In this document: piece after piece, positions 23,659 through 32,120 of the stretch | Layout: every line of letters begins with the position of its first letter | How positions within the stretch are numbered: the first letter of the stretch is position 1 | Assembly: GCA_963650915.1 (NCBI GenBank) | Contig: CAVJMJ010000014.1 | Location: forward strand, 10,165 to 74,164 | Direction of reading: 5' to 3' | DNA length: 64,000 bases | Source of the DNA: UBA4636 sp963650915 | GTDB taxonomy: Bacteria > Bacillota > Clostridia > Christensenellales > Borkfalkiaceae | Translations under genes and position numbers: made by a program | Notes under the pieces: model-generated | Databases searched by the model: none | Seen by the model: only the letters and a program-made list of their open reading frames with translations | What the model was told of the DNA's origin: nothing

Positions 23659-23695
23659 AAAAGCCCCCTTTGTCCGATGCGACAAAGGGGGCTTT
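23659..23695 (-). terminator. Strong hairpin between comF and the ABC operon
   Basis: AAAGCCCCCTTTGTC pairs with GACAAAGGGGGCTTT around CGATGC (15-bp perfect stem). On the minus strand TTTTTACC follows the stem, so it best serves as the terminator of the minus-strand ABC/TPR operon; on the plus strand the T run is short. Confidence 0.8.
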
Positions 23696-23710
23696 GTTAA
23701 AAAATATTGC

Positions 23711-23739
23711 AATAATCGGCTTATAGACTTACTTTTTTA
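23711..23739 (+). repeat. Dispersed 28-bp repeat, copy 12 (TC variant)
   Basis: AATAATCGGCTTATAG then ACTTACTTTTTTA. It has the ATCGGC centre also found in copies 1 and 16. Confidence 0.78.
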
Positions 23740-23839
23740 AAAATATATTGATTTATAGTTATTTATTTTTTACGGATGTAAAAGATATTTGTTCTTTTTA
23801 TCGATATAAAAGAACGAAAAGCCCGAAAGCGAAATTAAG

Positions 23840-24961
23840 TTATTTTTGGGTTAATTTTTTTAGATATTCCGTGTATGCGCCGAGGTAGGCGAACGCCGAA
23901 AAATAGGTGTCGTTTGCAAGGGTTTTTTCAAGGGCAAGGTCGGATAGTTCGTAATTTTTGCAATACAAGTAATAAAGGTGTTCGCCGTAAGTATAAATAC
24001 AGCGTTGCAATCGGTCGTTGCACAAGGTTAAATTATCGTTTTGGATTTTTTTCGTATCGTATTTGCTTTTTTCGTCATCGTTAAAGCCGCAAATATTCTC
24101 GCTTATAGGCGTTTCGTCGGCACATTTGTTTTTTTCGTCGTCGCAATATTCGCCACGGATATCGTTTGCGGAAAGTTCGGCGGCGTTTTTTATTTTCTTA
24201 TCGTAAGTAGGCTCGCTTAAATTTGGGTTTGTAAAAAGTTGTACGGCTTTTAAGTATCCTTCGTGGTGTCCTATTTCGATGCCGTCGATTTCCGAAACCA
24301 AATCGTCCGCCTTTAAACCGAGTTGAACAGAGCATGCAATTGCCCAATAAACGGACGCAACTAACATATCTCCGTCGCTAAAAAGAGTCATACATTCTTT
24401 AAAAAGTTTTAATGCCTTTAAGTATTCGTATTTATAATAGGCGCAACAGCCGAGCATATATCTCGTGTCCGATTTGTCGGTTGCCCTTTCGTCGCACCAC
24501 ATAAAAGCCTCTTCTGCTTTATTTAGCTGAAGGGTGGATAGATACCTTACCGCACATTTTCTGTGGGCTATATAACTTGCGGGACGGAGTTTTACAGCCT
24601 CTTTGTAACACTCTAACGCCTCGCGATATCGCATTTGAAAGGATAGCGCGTCACCGAGGCGCATAACGTTATCATAGGAAGGGTTTTCTTCGTACTTTTT
24701 ACGCGCGTTTGCCGTCCCTTCGTCGTCGGGAACGGGGCTATTTGATGAGTTTTCGTAGTTAGGCGCAGTGTGACTTGTCTCTTTTTCGTCGTCGAAAACG
24801 ATGTGACCTATTGAGTTTTTGTCGGGAAAAACGCCGAACGTTGTAGCTTTTTCGCCACCGAAAACGCCGATTTTTGAGGAATTTTCAAATAGAAATTCTT
24901 GGTCGCGGGTGGCTCTTACGTCGCTTATCAAAGGTTGTTTGCAATGGTGGTTAGAACACAT
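23840..24961 (-). CDS. TPR-repeat protein
   Basis: 373 residues. Tetratricopeptide-like helices are visible from about 88 to 220: NPSYDNVMRLGDALSFQMRYREALECYKEAVKLRPASYIAHRKCAVRYLS is written here only in part as ALSFQMRYREALECY and AVKLRPASYIAHRK, followed by LNKAEEAFMWCDE and YEYLKALKLFKEC. Such repeats bind partner proteins. The N-terminal 85 residues and a central Asp/Asn/Lys-rich stretch look disordered. The gene follows the ABC permease by five bases, and AGGT before the ATG overlaps the permease stop, so it is the last gene of the peptide-transporter operon, though a functional link is unproven. There is no signal peptide. Confidence 0.75.
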   Translation of the reverse strand: MCSNHHCKQPLISDVRATRDQEFLFENSSKIGVFGGEKATTFGVFPDKNSIGHIVFDDEKETSHTAPNYENSSNSPVPDDEGTANARKKYEENPSYDNVMRLGDALSFQMRYREALECYKEAVKLRPASYIAHRKCAVRYLSTLQLNKAEEAFMWCDERATDKSDTRYMLGCCAYYKYEYLKALKLFKECMTLFSDGDMLVASVYWAIACSVQLGLKADDLVSEIDGIEIGHHEGYLKAVQLFTNPNLSEPTYDKKIKNAAELSANDIRGEYCDDEKNKCADETPISENICGFNDDEKSKYDTKKIQNDNLTLCNDRLQRCIYTYGEHLYYLYCKNYELSDLALEKTLANDTYFSAFAYLGAYTEYLKKLTQK

Positions 24962-24966
24962 AAAAT

Positions 24967-25833
24967 TTACCTATAATTATTTGAAACGCTTGATTTTACT
25001 ATCGTTTTTTTCCTTTCAAAATATTGGCTTACAAAGTACAACGATAGTTGAAGTAGGGCAATACATATTCCCGGGGCGAGCAGCCAGTTGTATTTTTCAA
25101 GGCTAAGCCCTCCGAAATTGTAAGCGTAGTTTATCATGATGCCGAGGGTGATTTCGTTTAAATTGCCCATGCCGAGGAAACTTAACGTGGCGTCTATCAT
25201 GACGCAACTTATAACCGACGGAATAAACCTTGCCCAAACGACGGGTAAAAGGTTTATAAGTACGTGCCTCGTCAAAATACGTAACTTTCCGTAGCCGAGG
25301 GATGTTAACGATTTAACGAATTCGCTTTCTCTTAATTCTGCGGTTTTAGCCTTTATCGCACGTGCGGTTTTGCACCAACAAAAAAGGGATATCGTAAAAA
25401 TCGTCCCCGCGCGCCCATTAAGGTAGACGCCCAAAACGATTGCCGCGGGAAGAGTCGGTATCAAAAGGAAAAAGTTTATTACGCCGTTAAGGGCATTACC
25501 CAAAATTCCGTCCGAATACCCCGCCAAAATACCGACGGTAACGCCGATAACGATACATATAAGGGCGGAAGATACGGCTACCGCGAGGGTGGGGCGTACG
25601 GCACATATAAGTTGGGAAGCAATATCATAACCTAAATTATTAGTGCCGAGTAAATGTTTTTTAGAACAGTCTTCAAACTTTCCGAAGCACTCGGTAGGGG
25701 AGTAGGGTGCAATTCGGTTTCCGAAAATCGCCAAAACGGCAAAGGCAAAAAGAATTAGTATGCCGAGCGCAAACAAAATAGTGCTAAAAATCAATTTTGC
25801 GTCGTAATTACGAGTATTTATCGGCTTTTTCAT
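24967..25833 (-). CDS. Peptide/nickel ABC transporter permease, DppC/OppC type
   Basis: 288 residues with a first membrane helix at about 17-40, then IAPYSPTECFGKFEDCSKKHLLGTNNLGYD, of which the HLLGT-NNLGYD part is the typical DppC loop (LGTDxxGRD in relatives), and four to five more helices. The EAA coupling loop is FVKSLTSLGYGKLRILTRHVL. With the DppB-like permease it forms the channel of an oligopeptide, dipeptide or nickel importer. The start overlaps the DppB stop by 4 bp. The last helices end in a basic tail just before the TPR gene. Confidence 0.88.
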   Translation of the reverse strand: MKKPINTRNYDAKLIFSTILFALGILILFAFAVLAIFGNRIAPYSPTECFGKFEDCSKKHLLGTNNLGYDIASQLICAVRPTLAVAVSSALICIVIGVTVGILAGYSDGILGNALNGVINFFLLIPTLPAAIVLGVYLNGRAGTIFTISLFCWCKTARAIKAKTAELRESEFVKSLTSLGYGKLRILTRHVLINLLPVVWARFIPSVISCVMIDATLSFLGMGNLNEITLGIMINYAYNFGGLSLEKYNWLLAPGICIALLQLSLYFVSQYFERKKTIVKSSVSNNYR

Positions 25834-26804
25834 GCCTTAGACCTCCTTTGGCGGGGATCTATAAACGCACAAGCAATGTCGGATAAAAAATTCGAGACAA
25901 GGACGAATACCGAAACGGTAAGAAATACGCCTTGCAATACGGGATAGTCGAGGTCGGATATTGCTCTGCTTGTTAAAAGCCCTATTCCGTCTACCGAAAA
26001 CACCGTTTCCACTGCGATAGAACCGGCTACCGTTTTTCCGAAACTCGTACCGAGCATGCTCAAAAAGGCACCCGAAACGTTAGGGAAAATATGTAAAAAT
26101 TTAATTCTCGTCGGGCTTAAACCTTTTGCCCTTGCATAAATTATATACCTTTCGTCCGTCGCACTCGCCGTAAGATTGCGCATAATCAAGTATTGTTTTG
26201 GCGTATAGGCTGTTACGAGGGTCGAAACGGGCAATATAAGATGTTTAAGTCTGTCGGATATCGCCGGTATTCCGCTTGGCTCATCTATCGAAGAAAGCCC
26301 TCCAGACGGTAACAAATTCCACTTGAAAGAAAACAAAATCAATAATATTATCGCCGTCAAAAAAGAGGGAACGGTGTCTACGACGGTCATGGTTCCGCTC
26401 AAAAAATAATCGAGCCGTTTGCCCCTTTTATAGCCTGCGTTTACCCCTAAAATAATGGCAAGTAAAGCCGAAATTATCCAAGCGGGTAAGGCTATTTGCA
26501 GAGTGCTCGGCATTCTTTGGAGAATAAGAGTGCCTACCCTTTCGCCTCTATGGAAGGAATACCCGAGATCGCCTGTTATAATACCCTTTAAGTAATCCGC
26601 AAATTGCTCGATAACGGGCTTATAGAGCCCCGTTTCTTGTAAAATAGCGTCGTATTCTTCCCTCGTTACCGATCCCGTGTCCACGCCGATAAGGTTTGCT
26701 ACGGGGTTGCCCGGCATAAGCCTCGGCAGTGCAAAATTTACGACGATTATCGCCGAAAAGGCAATCAACGAAAATATTAAGTTGTTTAAAATTCGCTTTT
26801 TCAT
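25830..26804 (-). CDS. Peptide/nickel ABC transporter permease, DppB/OppB type
   Basis: 324 residues. Features of the family are the N-terminal helix followed by FALPRLMPGNPVANLIG, GDLGYSFHRGERVGTLILQRMPSTLQIALPAW around the second helix, and the EAA loop YIIYARAKGLSPTRIKFLH. It pairs with the DppC-like protein. The codons for GLYKPVIEQFA correspond to an antisense copy of the dispersed 28-bp repeat (26609-26635). A 173-bp gap with a possible attenuating hairpin separates it from the binding-protein gene upstream. Confidence 0.89.
   Translation of the reverse strand: MKKRILNNLIFSLIAFSAIIVVNFALPRLMPGNPVANLIGVDTGSVTREEYDAILQETGLYKPVIEQFADYLKGIITGDLGYSFHRGERVGTLILQRMPSTLQIALPAWIISALLAIILGVNAGYKRGKRLDYFLSGTMTVVDTVPSFLTAIILLILFSFKWNLLPSGGLSSIDEPSGIPAISDRLKHLILPVSTLVTAYTPKQYLIMRNLTASATDERYIIYARAKGLSPTRIKFLHIFPNVSGAFLSMLGTSFGKTVAGSIAVETVFSVDGIGLLTSRAISDLDYPVLQGVFLTVSVFVLVSNFLSDIACAFIDPRQRRSKA
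26609..26635 (+). repeat. Dispersed 28-bp repeat, copy 13, antisense inside a CDS
   Basis: Exact core CGATAACGGGCTTATAG then AGCCCCGTTT on the plus strand; the gene is on the minus strand and reads the copy as LYKPVIE. Confidence 0.8.
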
Positions 26805-26956
26805 CGTTTGCCTTTTAATAGTCGTTTGTTTTTTATCGTCGTTTCGTGTTTGAAAAGGGTGTTTCGGTTCCCATTGGTTCTGTACGTATTTAGTCTCGAT
26901 TATTTCTTCGGGTATGTTTTTTACGGTACGTTAGTTTTTTTTCGGACATTGTTAAC

Positions 26957-26990
26957 AAAAAAGAGTATCGGCGTGCATTACGCTCTTTTT
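26957..26990 (-). terminator. Possible intra-operon terminator at the end of the binding-protein gene
   Basis: On the minus strand AAAAAGAG (26990-26983) pairs with CTCTTTTTT (26965-26957), with CGT/ACG continuing inside. The binding-protein stop codon lies within the structure. The 3' arm itself is the T run. It could reduce transcription into the permease genes and so raise binding-protein stoichiometry. Confidence 0.55.
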
Positions 26991-28576
26991 AAATTTACGA
27001 ATGAAAAACGATTTATCACGCCGTACTCGCCGTCGACCGAAAAACCTTGCCACTTAGACGATACGGCTTGGGTGGTCGCGTCGTAAAAAAGGGGAACGCA
27101 GGGGACGTTTTCTATCATATAATCTTGGTAGTCGGCGACGGCGTCAATAAGGGCGGCGGAAGTTTTTGCTTCACGCATGCTTTTTAAAATCAAGCCGTAT
27201 TCGGTAAGCCCGTCCTTCGTTTCCGTCTGTAATTGACCGTGTGCCACGGGGTTTTCGATCGGCAGTAAATCTGTTACGGTTGCCAAGGTGTATCTCGACG
27301 CATAGCCAGCTTCGAAGTCGTAACCCTTTTCGGTAACCGTTGCAAGGCTTGCCATATGTTTGCCATCCTGATAGTATTTTTGCCAGTCGCTTGCTTTTTC
27401 CACAAGCACGACGTTTATAAGTCCCGTGCGTTCGATTTGGTTTTTCAAAAGGGGAGCGTACTGGGTGTCGTCGCCCTTGTCGGTGCGGACGAGCAGTTGA
27501 AATTCAAACTTATTGTTTTCGTCATAGCCCGCCTCTTTAAGGAGGCTTTTTGCTTCGTTTAAATCTTCCGACCATTCTTTGCTTTCTTTATATCCGAAAA
27601 TGCCCTCGGCGACGAAACCTTCCCTCGAAGCCTTTACGAAGTCGCTTCCGAAAAGTTCTCGTATTTTTGCGTAATCGATAGATTTTGCTATTGCTCTTTT
27701 TACCCTTGCGTCGGTTATTTTTGCGTTATTGAAAAATAATACTTTGGGTATGGTTTTTCCCGCGTAACTTATAAGGTTTACGTTATCGCACAGTTTCAAG
27801 GCGTTTGCCGAGTTTACGTCAATTCCCTTGCCGTAGTTGTATATAGCGTCGATTTCGCCCTTTTTTAAAGCAAGCGTCATTACGTCCGCCGAGCCGTAAC
27901 GCTTAAAAATGACTTTGTCGACGAATATTTTATCGGCAGAGGGAAAGTCTTCGTTTTTTACGAAAGTCAACGTGCCTGCGTTTTTATCTCGACTTTGGTA
28001 TTTATAAGCCCCAAGCCCTATTACCGACTGCTCGTCGGTAATAGTCTTTTTGTCGGCGTTTTCAAAAATATGTTTTGGTTTTAAACTTTCTTTCGCAAGG
28101 TCTTTCAAAAACTCCGTTTCGGGAACATTTAGAGAAAAAACTATCGAACCGTTCGATATAGTATATCCGTCGTAATCGCTTTCCGCTTCTGTACCTATAA
28201 GAGAAAACAGTATATCGTCTACGGAAAATTCCACCCCGTCGTGCCATTTTAATTTTTGGGGCGTAAGGGTAAAAGTTAGTCCGTCGTCTGAAATTTCATA
28301 ATCGCAGGCGGAACCTACGTAGCTTCCGTCGATTTGCGACACCGCCGACATTTGCGACAAGGTGGAGGCGATTTTATCGAAGTTATACCCCGCCCCGCCC
28401 CCTAAAGTATCTAAACGGTTAAGGGAATCTACTTCCATAGTGGTTCCGACAATGAAAACGTTTGAGGCTTTTTGCACGTCGTTGCACCCGAAAATGCAAA
28501 CATATATAGCGGTAATTATAACCGAAATTATTAAAATTCCGCATTTTTTAAAGTTTCTTTTAACGGTTTGATTCAT
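26978..28576 (-). CDS. Peptide/nickel ABC transporter substrate-binding lipoprotein (SBP_bac_5)
   Basis: 532 residues. The signal ILIISVIITAIYVCIFGC is a lipoprotein type; the Cys at about residue 30 would be lipidated by Lgt and cleaved by LspA. The mature protein has the cluster-C binding-protein pattern: SLNRLDTLGGG near the start, LTFTLTPQKLKWHDGVEFSVDDILFSL in the first lobe (key part KWHDGVEFSVDDI), VKRAIAKSIDYAKI and AKSLLKEAGYD. Ligands of such proteins include oligopeptides, dipeptides, haem and nickel chelates. The ATG overlaps the preceding ATPase stop by 4 bp (ATGA). Confidence 0.9.
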   Translation of the reverse strand: MNQTVKRNFKKCGILIISVIITAIYVCIFGCNDVQKASNVFIVGTTMEVDSLNRLDTLGGGAGYNFDKIASTLSQMSAVSQIDGSYVGSACDYEISDDGLTFTLTPQKLKWHDGVEFSVDDILFSLIGTEAESDYDGYTISNGSIVFSLNVPETEFLKDLAKESLKPKHIFENADKKTITDEQSVIGLGAYKYQSRDKNAGTLTFVKNEDFPSADKIFVDKVIFKRYGSADVMTLALKKGEIDAIYNYGKGIDVNSANALKLCDNVNLISYAGKTIPKVLFFNNAKITDARVKRAIAKSIDYAKIRELFGSDFVKASREGFVAEGIFGYKESKEWSEDLNEAKSLLKEAGYDENNKFEFQLLVRTDKGDDTQYAPLLKNQIERTGLINVVLVEKASDWQKYYQDGKHMASLATVTEKGYDFEAGYASRYTLATVTDLLPIENPVAHGQLQTETKDGLTEYGLILKSMREAKTSAALIDAVADYQDYMIENVPCVPLFYDATTQAVSSKWQGFSVDGEYGVINRFSFVNLKRA

Positions 28577-29262
28577 TTTGTCAAGTAAAGTTTTCCTTTA
28601 TTTAAAGTGTATACGGTATCGCAAAAATCATTTGCCAAATCGGTGTCGTGGGTTATAAAAAGTAGCGATATGTCGTCTGTTTTTACGAGTTTTTCGTAAC
28701 TGTCGAGTATTTTTCGTTGAGTTTTTTTGTCAAGCATGGAAGTCGATTCGTCGCTTACGATAAGTTTCGGGTTGGTAGCAAGCGCTCTTGCGATAACGAC
28801 TCTTTGTGCCTCGCCTCCGCTTAAATTTGTCGGCAACCTATAAAAAAGGGATTCATCCAAACCCACCTCGTCGAAAAGTTTCAGGGTTTGTTTTTTGGCT
28901 TCCTCTCCTCTTTTGACTTTACCGAGAGCAACTACGGCTTCTTTTACCGCACTATAGACGGTTTGCGTCGGATCGAGGGCGAGGGCAGGTTTTTGAGGAA
29001 TAAGTTGAATGGCGCAACCTCTTTTTTTGTCGTATCTTCCTTTCTTATTCCAAAGCGATAGCCCGTCGATTAAAACTTCGCCTTTTGTAGGGGCGCATAT
29101 TCCGCAAAGAATGTTTGCAAGGGTGCTTTTGCCCTCTCCGCTTGCCCCCGTAAGACCTATTACGACACCGCTATCTATATCAAAACTTATATCGTCGAGG
29201 GGAGTTATATTTCTGTTACCCTGCCCGACGAAAGTTTTACTTATACCGCGTAAATTTATCAT
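28573..29262 (-). CDS. Peptide/nickel ABC transporter ATP-binding protein, DppF type
   Basis: 229 residues from the ATG at 29262, which overlaps the previous stop (ATGA) and has GAGGG seven bases upstream; longer in-frame starts overlap the previous gene in another frame. Walker A is GASGEGKST, the signature LSGGEAQRVVIARAL, Walker B LIVSDESTSML and the H-loop LLFITHDTDLA. It lacks the C-terminal extension of classical OppF, so it is a compact form. It works as a heterodimer with the ATPase encoded upstream. Confidence 0.88.
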   Translation of the reverse strand: MINLRGISKTFVGQGNRNITPLDDISFDIDSGVVIGLTGASGEGKSTLANILCGICAPTKGEVLIDGLSLWNKKGRYDKKRGCAIQLIPQKPALALDPTQTVYSAVKEAVVALGKVKRGEEAKKQTLKLFDEVGLDESLFYRLPTNLSGGEAQRVVIARALATNPKLIVSDESTSMLDKKTQRKILDSYEKLVKTDDISLLFITHDTDLANDFCDTVYTLNKGKLYLTK

Positions 29263-29960
29263 AATTCGCCCTCGTTTCCGTCGTCTAACGAATCTGTCGA
29301 ATCGTCTACGTTGAAAACTTTGTCGCACCGAGCGATAACGTAGTCGTCGTGGGTTATGACGACTAACGAAGCCTCGGAAAAGTTTTCACGCAAACAATCG
29401 ATGAAAATTTTTTTGTTGTTTTGGTCAAGCCCGCGCGTAGGTTCGTCGGAAACTACGGATATAGGGCTTGCACACATTGCGATACAAAGCATCACCCTTT
29501 GCGCCTCGCCCCCGCTTATTTCAAAGGGGTACTTTTCAAGGACGGAATCGTCAAGAGATAATTTCAAGAGGTTTGTTTTTACTTTCGACTTTTTTTCGTC
29601 AAAAGTTAAATTCGGCGTAGAAACGTCGAAAGCCTCGTATATTTGCCTTTTTATTTTCAGCGACGGATTAAGAGATTCCGCACCGCCTTGGGGCAGATAA
29701 ACGAGTTTTTTACCGAGCATAATTTTTAAGTTTTTTTTGTTTGTCAAATCAACACCGTCAAGCAAAATTTCGCCTTCCGAAAAACAGTTTTCGGCAAGCG
29801 TCCTCGTTATCGCACCTGCTATCATCGACTTGCCTATGCCGGATTTTCCTATAATGCCGAGCATTTGCCCCTTTTCGACGTCGAAAGAAATGTTTTTTAC
29901 TATCCTTTTCGTACGTCTGAAAAACTTTGCGTATACCGTTAAATTTTTTACTTCAAGCAT
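29259..29960 (-). CDS. Peptide/nickel ABC transporter ATP-binding protein, DppD type
   Basis: 233 residues starting MLEVKNLTVYAKFFRRTKRI. Walker A is GKSGIGKSM, the Q-loop VYLPQGGAESLNPSL, the signature ISGGEAQRVMLCIAM, Walker B ISVVSDEPTRGLD and the H-loop VVITHDDYV. It is the first gene of the minus-strand operon (ATPase, ATPase, binding protein, permease, permease, TPR) and starts 212 bp from the divergent TetR gene. No strong RBS precedes the ATG. The palindrome at 30066-30088 in that gap is a likely control site. Confidence 0.88.
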   Translation of the reverse strand: MLEVKNLTVYAKFFRRTKRIVKNISFDVEKGQMLGIIGKSGIGKSMIAGAITRTLAENCFSEGEILLDGVDLTNKKNLKIMLGKKLVYLPQGGAESLNPSLKIKRQIYEAFDVSTPNLTFDEKKSKVKTNLLKLSLDDSVLEKYPFEISGGEAQRVMLCIAMCASPISVVSDEPTRGLDQNNKKIFIDCLRENFSEASLVVITHDDYVIARCDKVFNVDDSTDSLDDGNEGEL

Positions 29961-30065
29961 ATGTCGACACCGCCCGTTTTTTCAACGAAAATTATATCAT
30001 AAACGGTGCTCTCTATCAAGCATATTTCGCTTGTTTGTATCGTATTGCTTAATAAAAATAAAACA

Positions 30066-30088
30066 AAACAGAACAAAATGTTCTGTTT
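30066..30088. promoter_or_regulatory. Perfect palindromic operator between tetR gene and ABC operon
   Basis: AAACAGAACA (30066-30075) and TGTTCTGTTT (30079-30088) are exact inverted repeats around AAA. The 23-bp dyad has the size expected for a TetR-family dimer and lies 26 bp before the -35 box of the TetR gene, in the shared divergent region. Confidence 0.75.
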
Positions 30089-30113
30089 ATTGTAAAAAAT
30101 CGAACTTTATGTA

Positions 30114-30143
30114 TTGACAACGAAACACCGTGTATGATATAAT
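30114..30143 (+). promoter_or_regulatory. Promoter of the TetR-family gene
   Basis: TTGACA (30114-30119) and TATAAT (30138-30143), spacer 18. The RBS CGAGG precedes the ATG at 30172. Confidence 0.88.
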
Positions 30144-30171
30144 TAAAAAAATAAAAAGTACGAGGTAAAAA

Positions 30172-30726
30172 ATGCATAAAAAAGTATCCGCTACTACCGA
30201 AAAAATTTACGATGCTTTTGCCAAAGTTTTGTCAGAAAAGGACTACAGCGACGTGCGCATTCAAGACGTTTTAGACGCAAGCGGTGTGGCAAGAAGCACC
30301 TTTTACAGTCACTATAAAACCAAAGAAGATTTGCTTAAATCGGTTTGTACGACGATATTCGGACATGTTTTTTCGCATACGGTAGAGGAGGAAAAAAGCC
30401 ATGATTTTTCAAAGTCCTCCATATTCGATTACAAGCACTTCATCACCCATATTTTTTATCATTTGCATGACGAGAAAGCCCTCGTGCATGCAATACTTTT
30501 ATCTCAAAGCAAGGACGTTTTTTTAAACTATTTAAGAGGGGAACTTACGGAGTTTGCCGATGCTTGTGTAGAAAATAATTTCGTGGGCGATAAGGACTTA
30601 CCCAAAACGCTTAAAGTCCATTCGGTTATAGAAAATTTTATACTCCTCGTCGATTATTGGGATTACACGGACTTTTCGGATACTCCCGAAAAATTAACCG
30701 AATACTTCTTGATTATGAGTAAATAA
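30172..30726 (+). CDS. TetR/AcrR-family transcriptional regulator
   Basis: 184 residues. The N-terminal helix-turn-helix spans about 8-55: KIYDAFAKVLSEKDYSDVRI followed by VLDASGVARSTFYSHYKTKEDLL, the TetR signature. The C-terminal ligand domain (HIFYHLHDEKALVHAILLSQ, ENFILLVDYWDY) resembles the TetR_C_7/DhaS-like group. It is divergent from the ABC operon at 29960 and a perfect palindrome lies between, so it probably represses that operon and itself. The last 30 bp of the gene are duplicated in tandem just after the stop codon. Confidence 0.9.
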   Translation: MHKKVSATTEKIYDAFAKVLSEKDYSDVRIQDVLDASGVARSTFYSHYKTKEDLLKSVCTTIFGHVFSHTVEEEKSHDFSKSSIFDYKHFITHIFYHLHDEKALVHAILLSQSKDVFLNYLRGELTEFADACVENNFVGDKDLPKTLKVHSVIENFILLVDYWDYTDFSDTPEKLTEYFLIMSK

Positions 30727-30763
30727 TGTTAATTAAATACTTCTTGATTATGAGTAAATAATG
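30695..30763 (+). repeat. 34-bp tandem duplication of the tetR gene 3' end
   Basis: AATACTTCTTGATTATGAG plus TAAATAATG appears at 30700 and again 34 bases later. The second copy lies after the stop codon. This is a recent slippage or duplication event. Confidence 0.85.
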
Positions 30764-31079
30764 GTGTTAAAAGGTAAAACCGACGTCGTTTTTGTAAGGC
30801 AAAAGGTATGTCGTATTGTAAAAACCGAAAATTCAAGGTGTTAAAAACAACGCTTGAAAACTCCGTTTAATATAAATACGGGTTAAAATTACGTCGGCAT
30901 TATAATTGCAATAAAAAAAGGCTTAGGCAAGTTAAAATAACTTATCTAAGCCCTGTTTTTTTTGTATAACGGCATTTACAATAATAACGGCATTTACAAT
31001 AACGGCGTTTATAATAAAGGCATTTGTAATAAAGGCATGTTGCGTTAAAATTTAAGAATTTTTTTGTTCTAAAAACATT
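30764..31079. other. Convergent intergenic region
   Basis: No gene. It contains the terminator at 30913-30963 and a run of ATAACGGCATTTACAATA and AATAAAGGCATTTGT words (12-18 bp irregular tandem repeats) at 30966-31040. Confidence 0.6.
30913..30963. terminator. Bidirectional terminator between tetR and EEP genes
   Basis: GGCTTAG (30920-30926) pairs with CTAAGCC (30946-30952), and AAGTTA with TAACTT inside it. AAAAAAA precedes and TTTTTTTT follows, so it can serve both converging genes. Confidence 0.82.
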
Positions 31080-31973
31080 TTATTTAAGGGTTAACTTTGC
31101 GTAAACGGGATAATGGTCGCTTACCTGCATGTCTTCGTAAGTTTTTTTGATTACTTTGTATTCGGAAACTTCAAAAAATTCTTTGGATGTAAAAATATAA
31201 TCGTATTTTACCTCGTAACCGCCGATTATTCCGCCGTTAAAAGTGGAAGAATCGTCCCCGCAAACATCGGCTAAATCGTCTAAATCTTCCTTAAAGGAAA
31301 GAATTTCCGAAGAGTATGGCGTTGCGTTCATATCTCCCGTGACAATGCAGGGAAGATTGCATTCTTTTATTTTCGATTTAATAAGTTCGACGCTTTTTTC
31401 CCGCACGGTTTTTGAGCCGTGGTCGAGGTGGGTGTTAAAAACGGCAAAGAGTTTCGATGTGGACTTTTCTTTAAGAGTAACGCTTGTGCAAATCCTCGTG
31501 CAGTTACCGTTCCAAGTGTTGCTTAAAACGTCTGGCGTATCGCTGAGCCAAAATGAATAAGACGATATGAGTTCGAAACAGTCGCTTCTGAAAAATATCG
31601 GCGTGCATTCGGCGGTGTTCGTGTCGTCTCTAAACAAAGCGACGCTTTCATAGCCCTTTAAAAATTTTTTAAAAAACCGATATTGCTCGGGTCTGATTTC
31701 TTGCAAACAAATTATCGACGTTTGGTTGTCCTCGATTATTTGTGCTATGTATTTTGATCTATAATACCATCCCGTTTTTCCGAAATCAAATCGGTCGTTG
31801 TATTTTACGTTATACGTCGTAACGCCGATATCTTTTACGTCGTTTAATTTTATGTGGCGCAAAGAAAAATCGTGGGCGATTTTATATCTGAAAACCACCC
31901 CAAATGCCGATAAAACGCAAACGAATAGGCAAATAATTACGACTATTAAGATTTTTCTTTTAGTTTTTTTCAT
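31080..31973 (-). CDS. Membrane-anchored endonuclease/exonuclease/phosphatase-family hydrolase
   Basis: 297 residues. A basic start (KKTKRK) and one helix (ILIVVIICLFVCVLSAFGVVF, about 8-28) anchor it with the catalytic domain outside. EEP superfamily motifs follow: TTYNVKYN, IICLQEIR (catalytic Glu), VFNTHLDHG, CIVTGDMNATP and VSDHYPVYAKL (catalytic His). The family includes DNases, sphingomyelinases and inositol phosphatases; the extracellular form may degrade DNA or phospholipid. The substrate is not predictable. It is a single gene that ends at a shared terminator region. Confidence 0.85.
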   Translation of the reverse strand: MKKTKRKILIVVIICLFVCVLSAFGVVFRYKIAHDFSLRHIKLNDVKDIGVTTYNVKYNDRFDFGKTGWYYRSKYIAQIIEDNQTSIICLQEIRPEQYRFFKKFLKGYESVALFRDDTNTAECTPIFFRSDCFELISSYSFWLSDTPDVLSNTWNGNCTRICTSVTLKEKSTSKLFAVFNTHLDHGSKTVREKSVELIKSKIKECNLPCIVTGDMNATPYSSEILSFKEDLDDLADVCGDDSSTFNGGIIGGYEVKYDYIFTSKEFFEVSEYKVIKKTYEDMQVSDHYPVYAKLTLK

Positions 31974-32007
31974 ATCGAAAGTATAACGTTTAAAACCTAA
32001 AAAAGCG

Positions 32008-32036
32008 CGATAACGGGCTTATAGCGGGACTTTTTT
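32008..32036 (+). repeat. Dispersed 28-bp repeat, copy 14
   Basis: Exact core CGATAACGGGCTTATAG then CGGGACTTTTTTA, between the EEP and GH32 genes. Confidence 0.87.
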
Positions 32037-32120
32037 ATAAAAACGAACCGAATTAACCCCGTTTTTTATAATTTAAAAAAGTTAAATTCAAACTCGTTTT
32101 ATACTTAAAACGAGGCAGTT

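Larger units (their letters stand above)
23523..23839. other. Convergent intergenic region with hairpins
   Basis: No gene. It holds a GAGCC/GGCTC hairpin near 23626-23646, the large hairpin at 23659-23695 and dispersed repeat copy 12. Confidence 0.5.
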
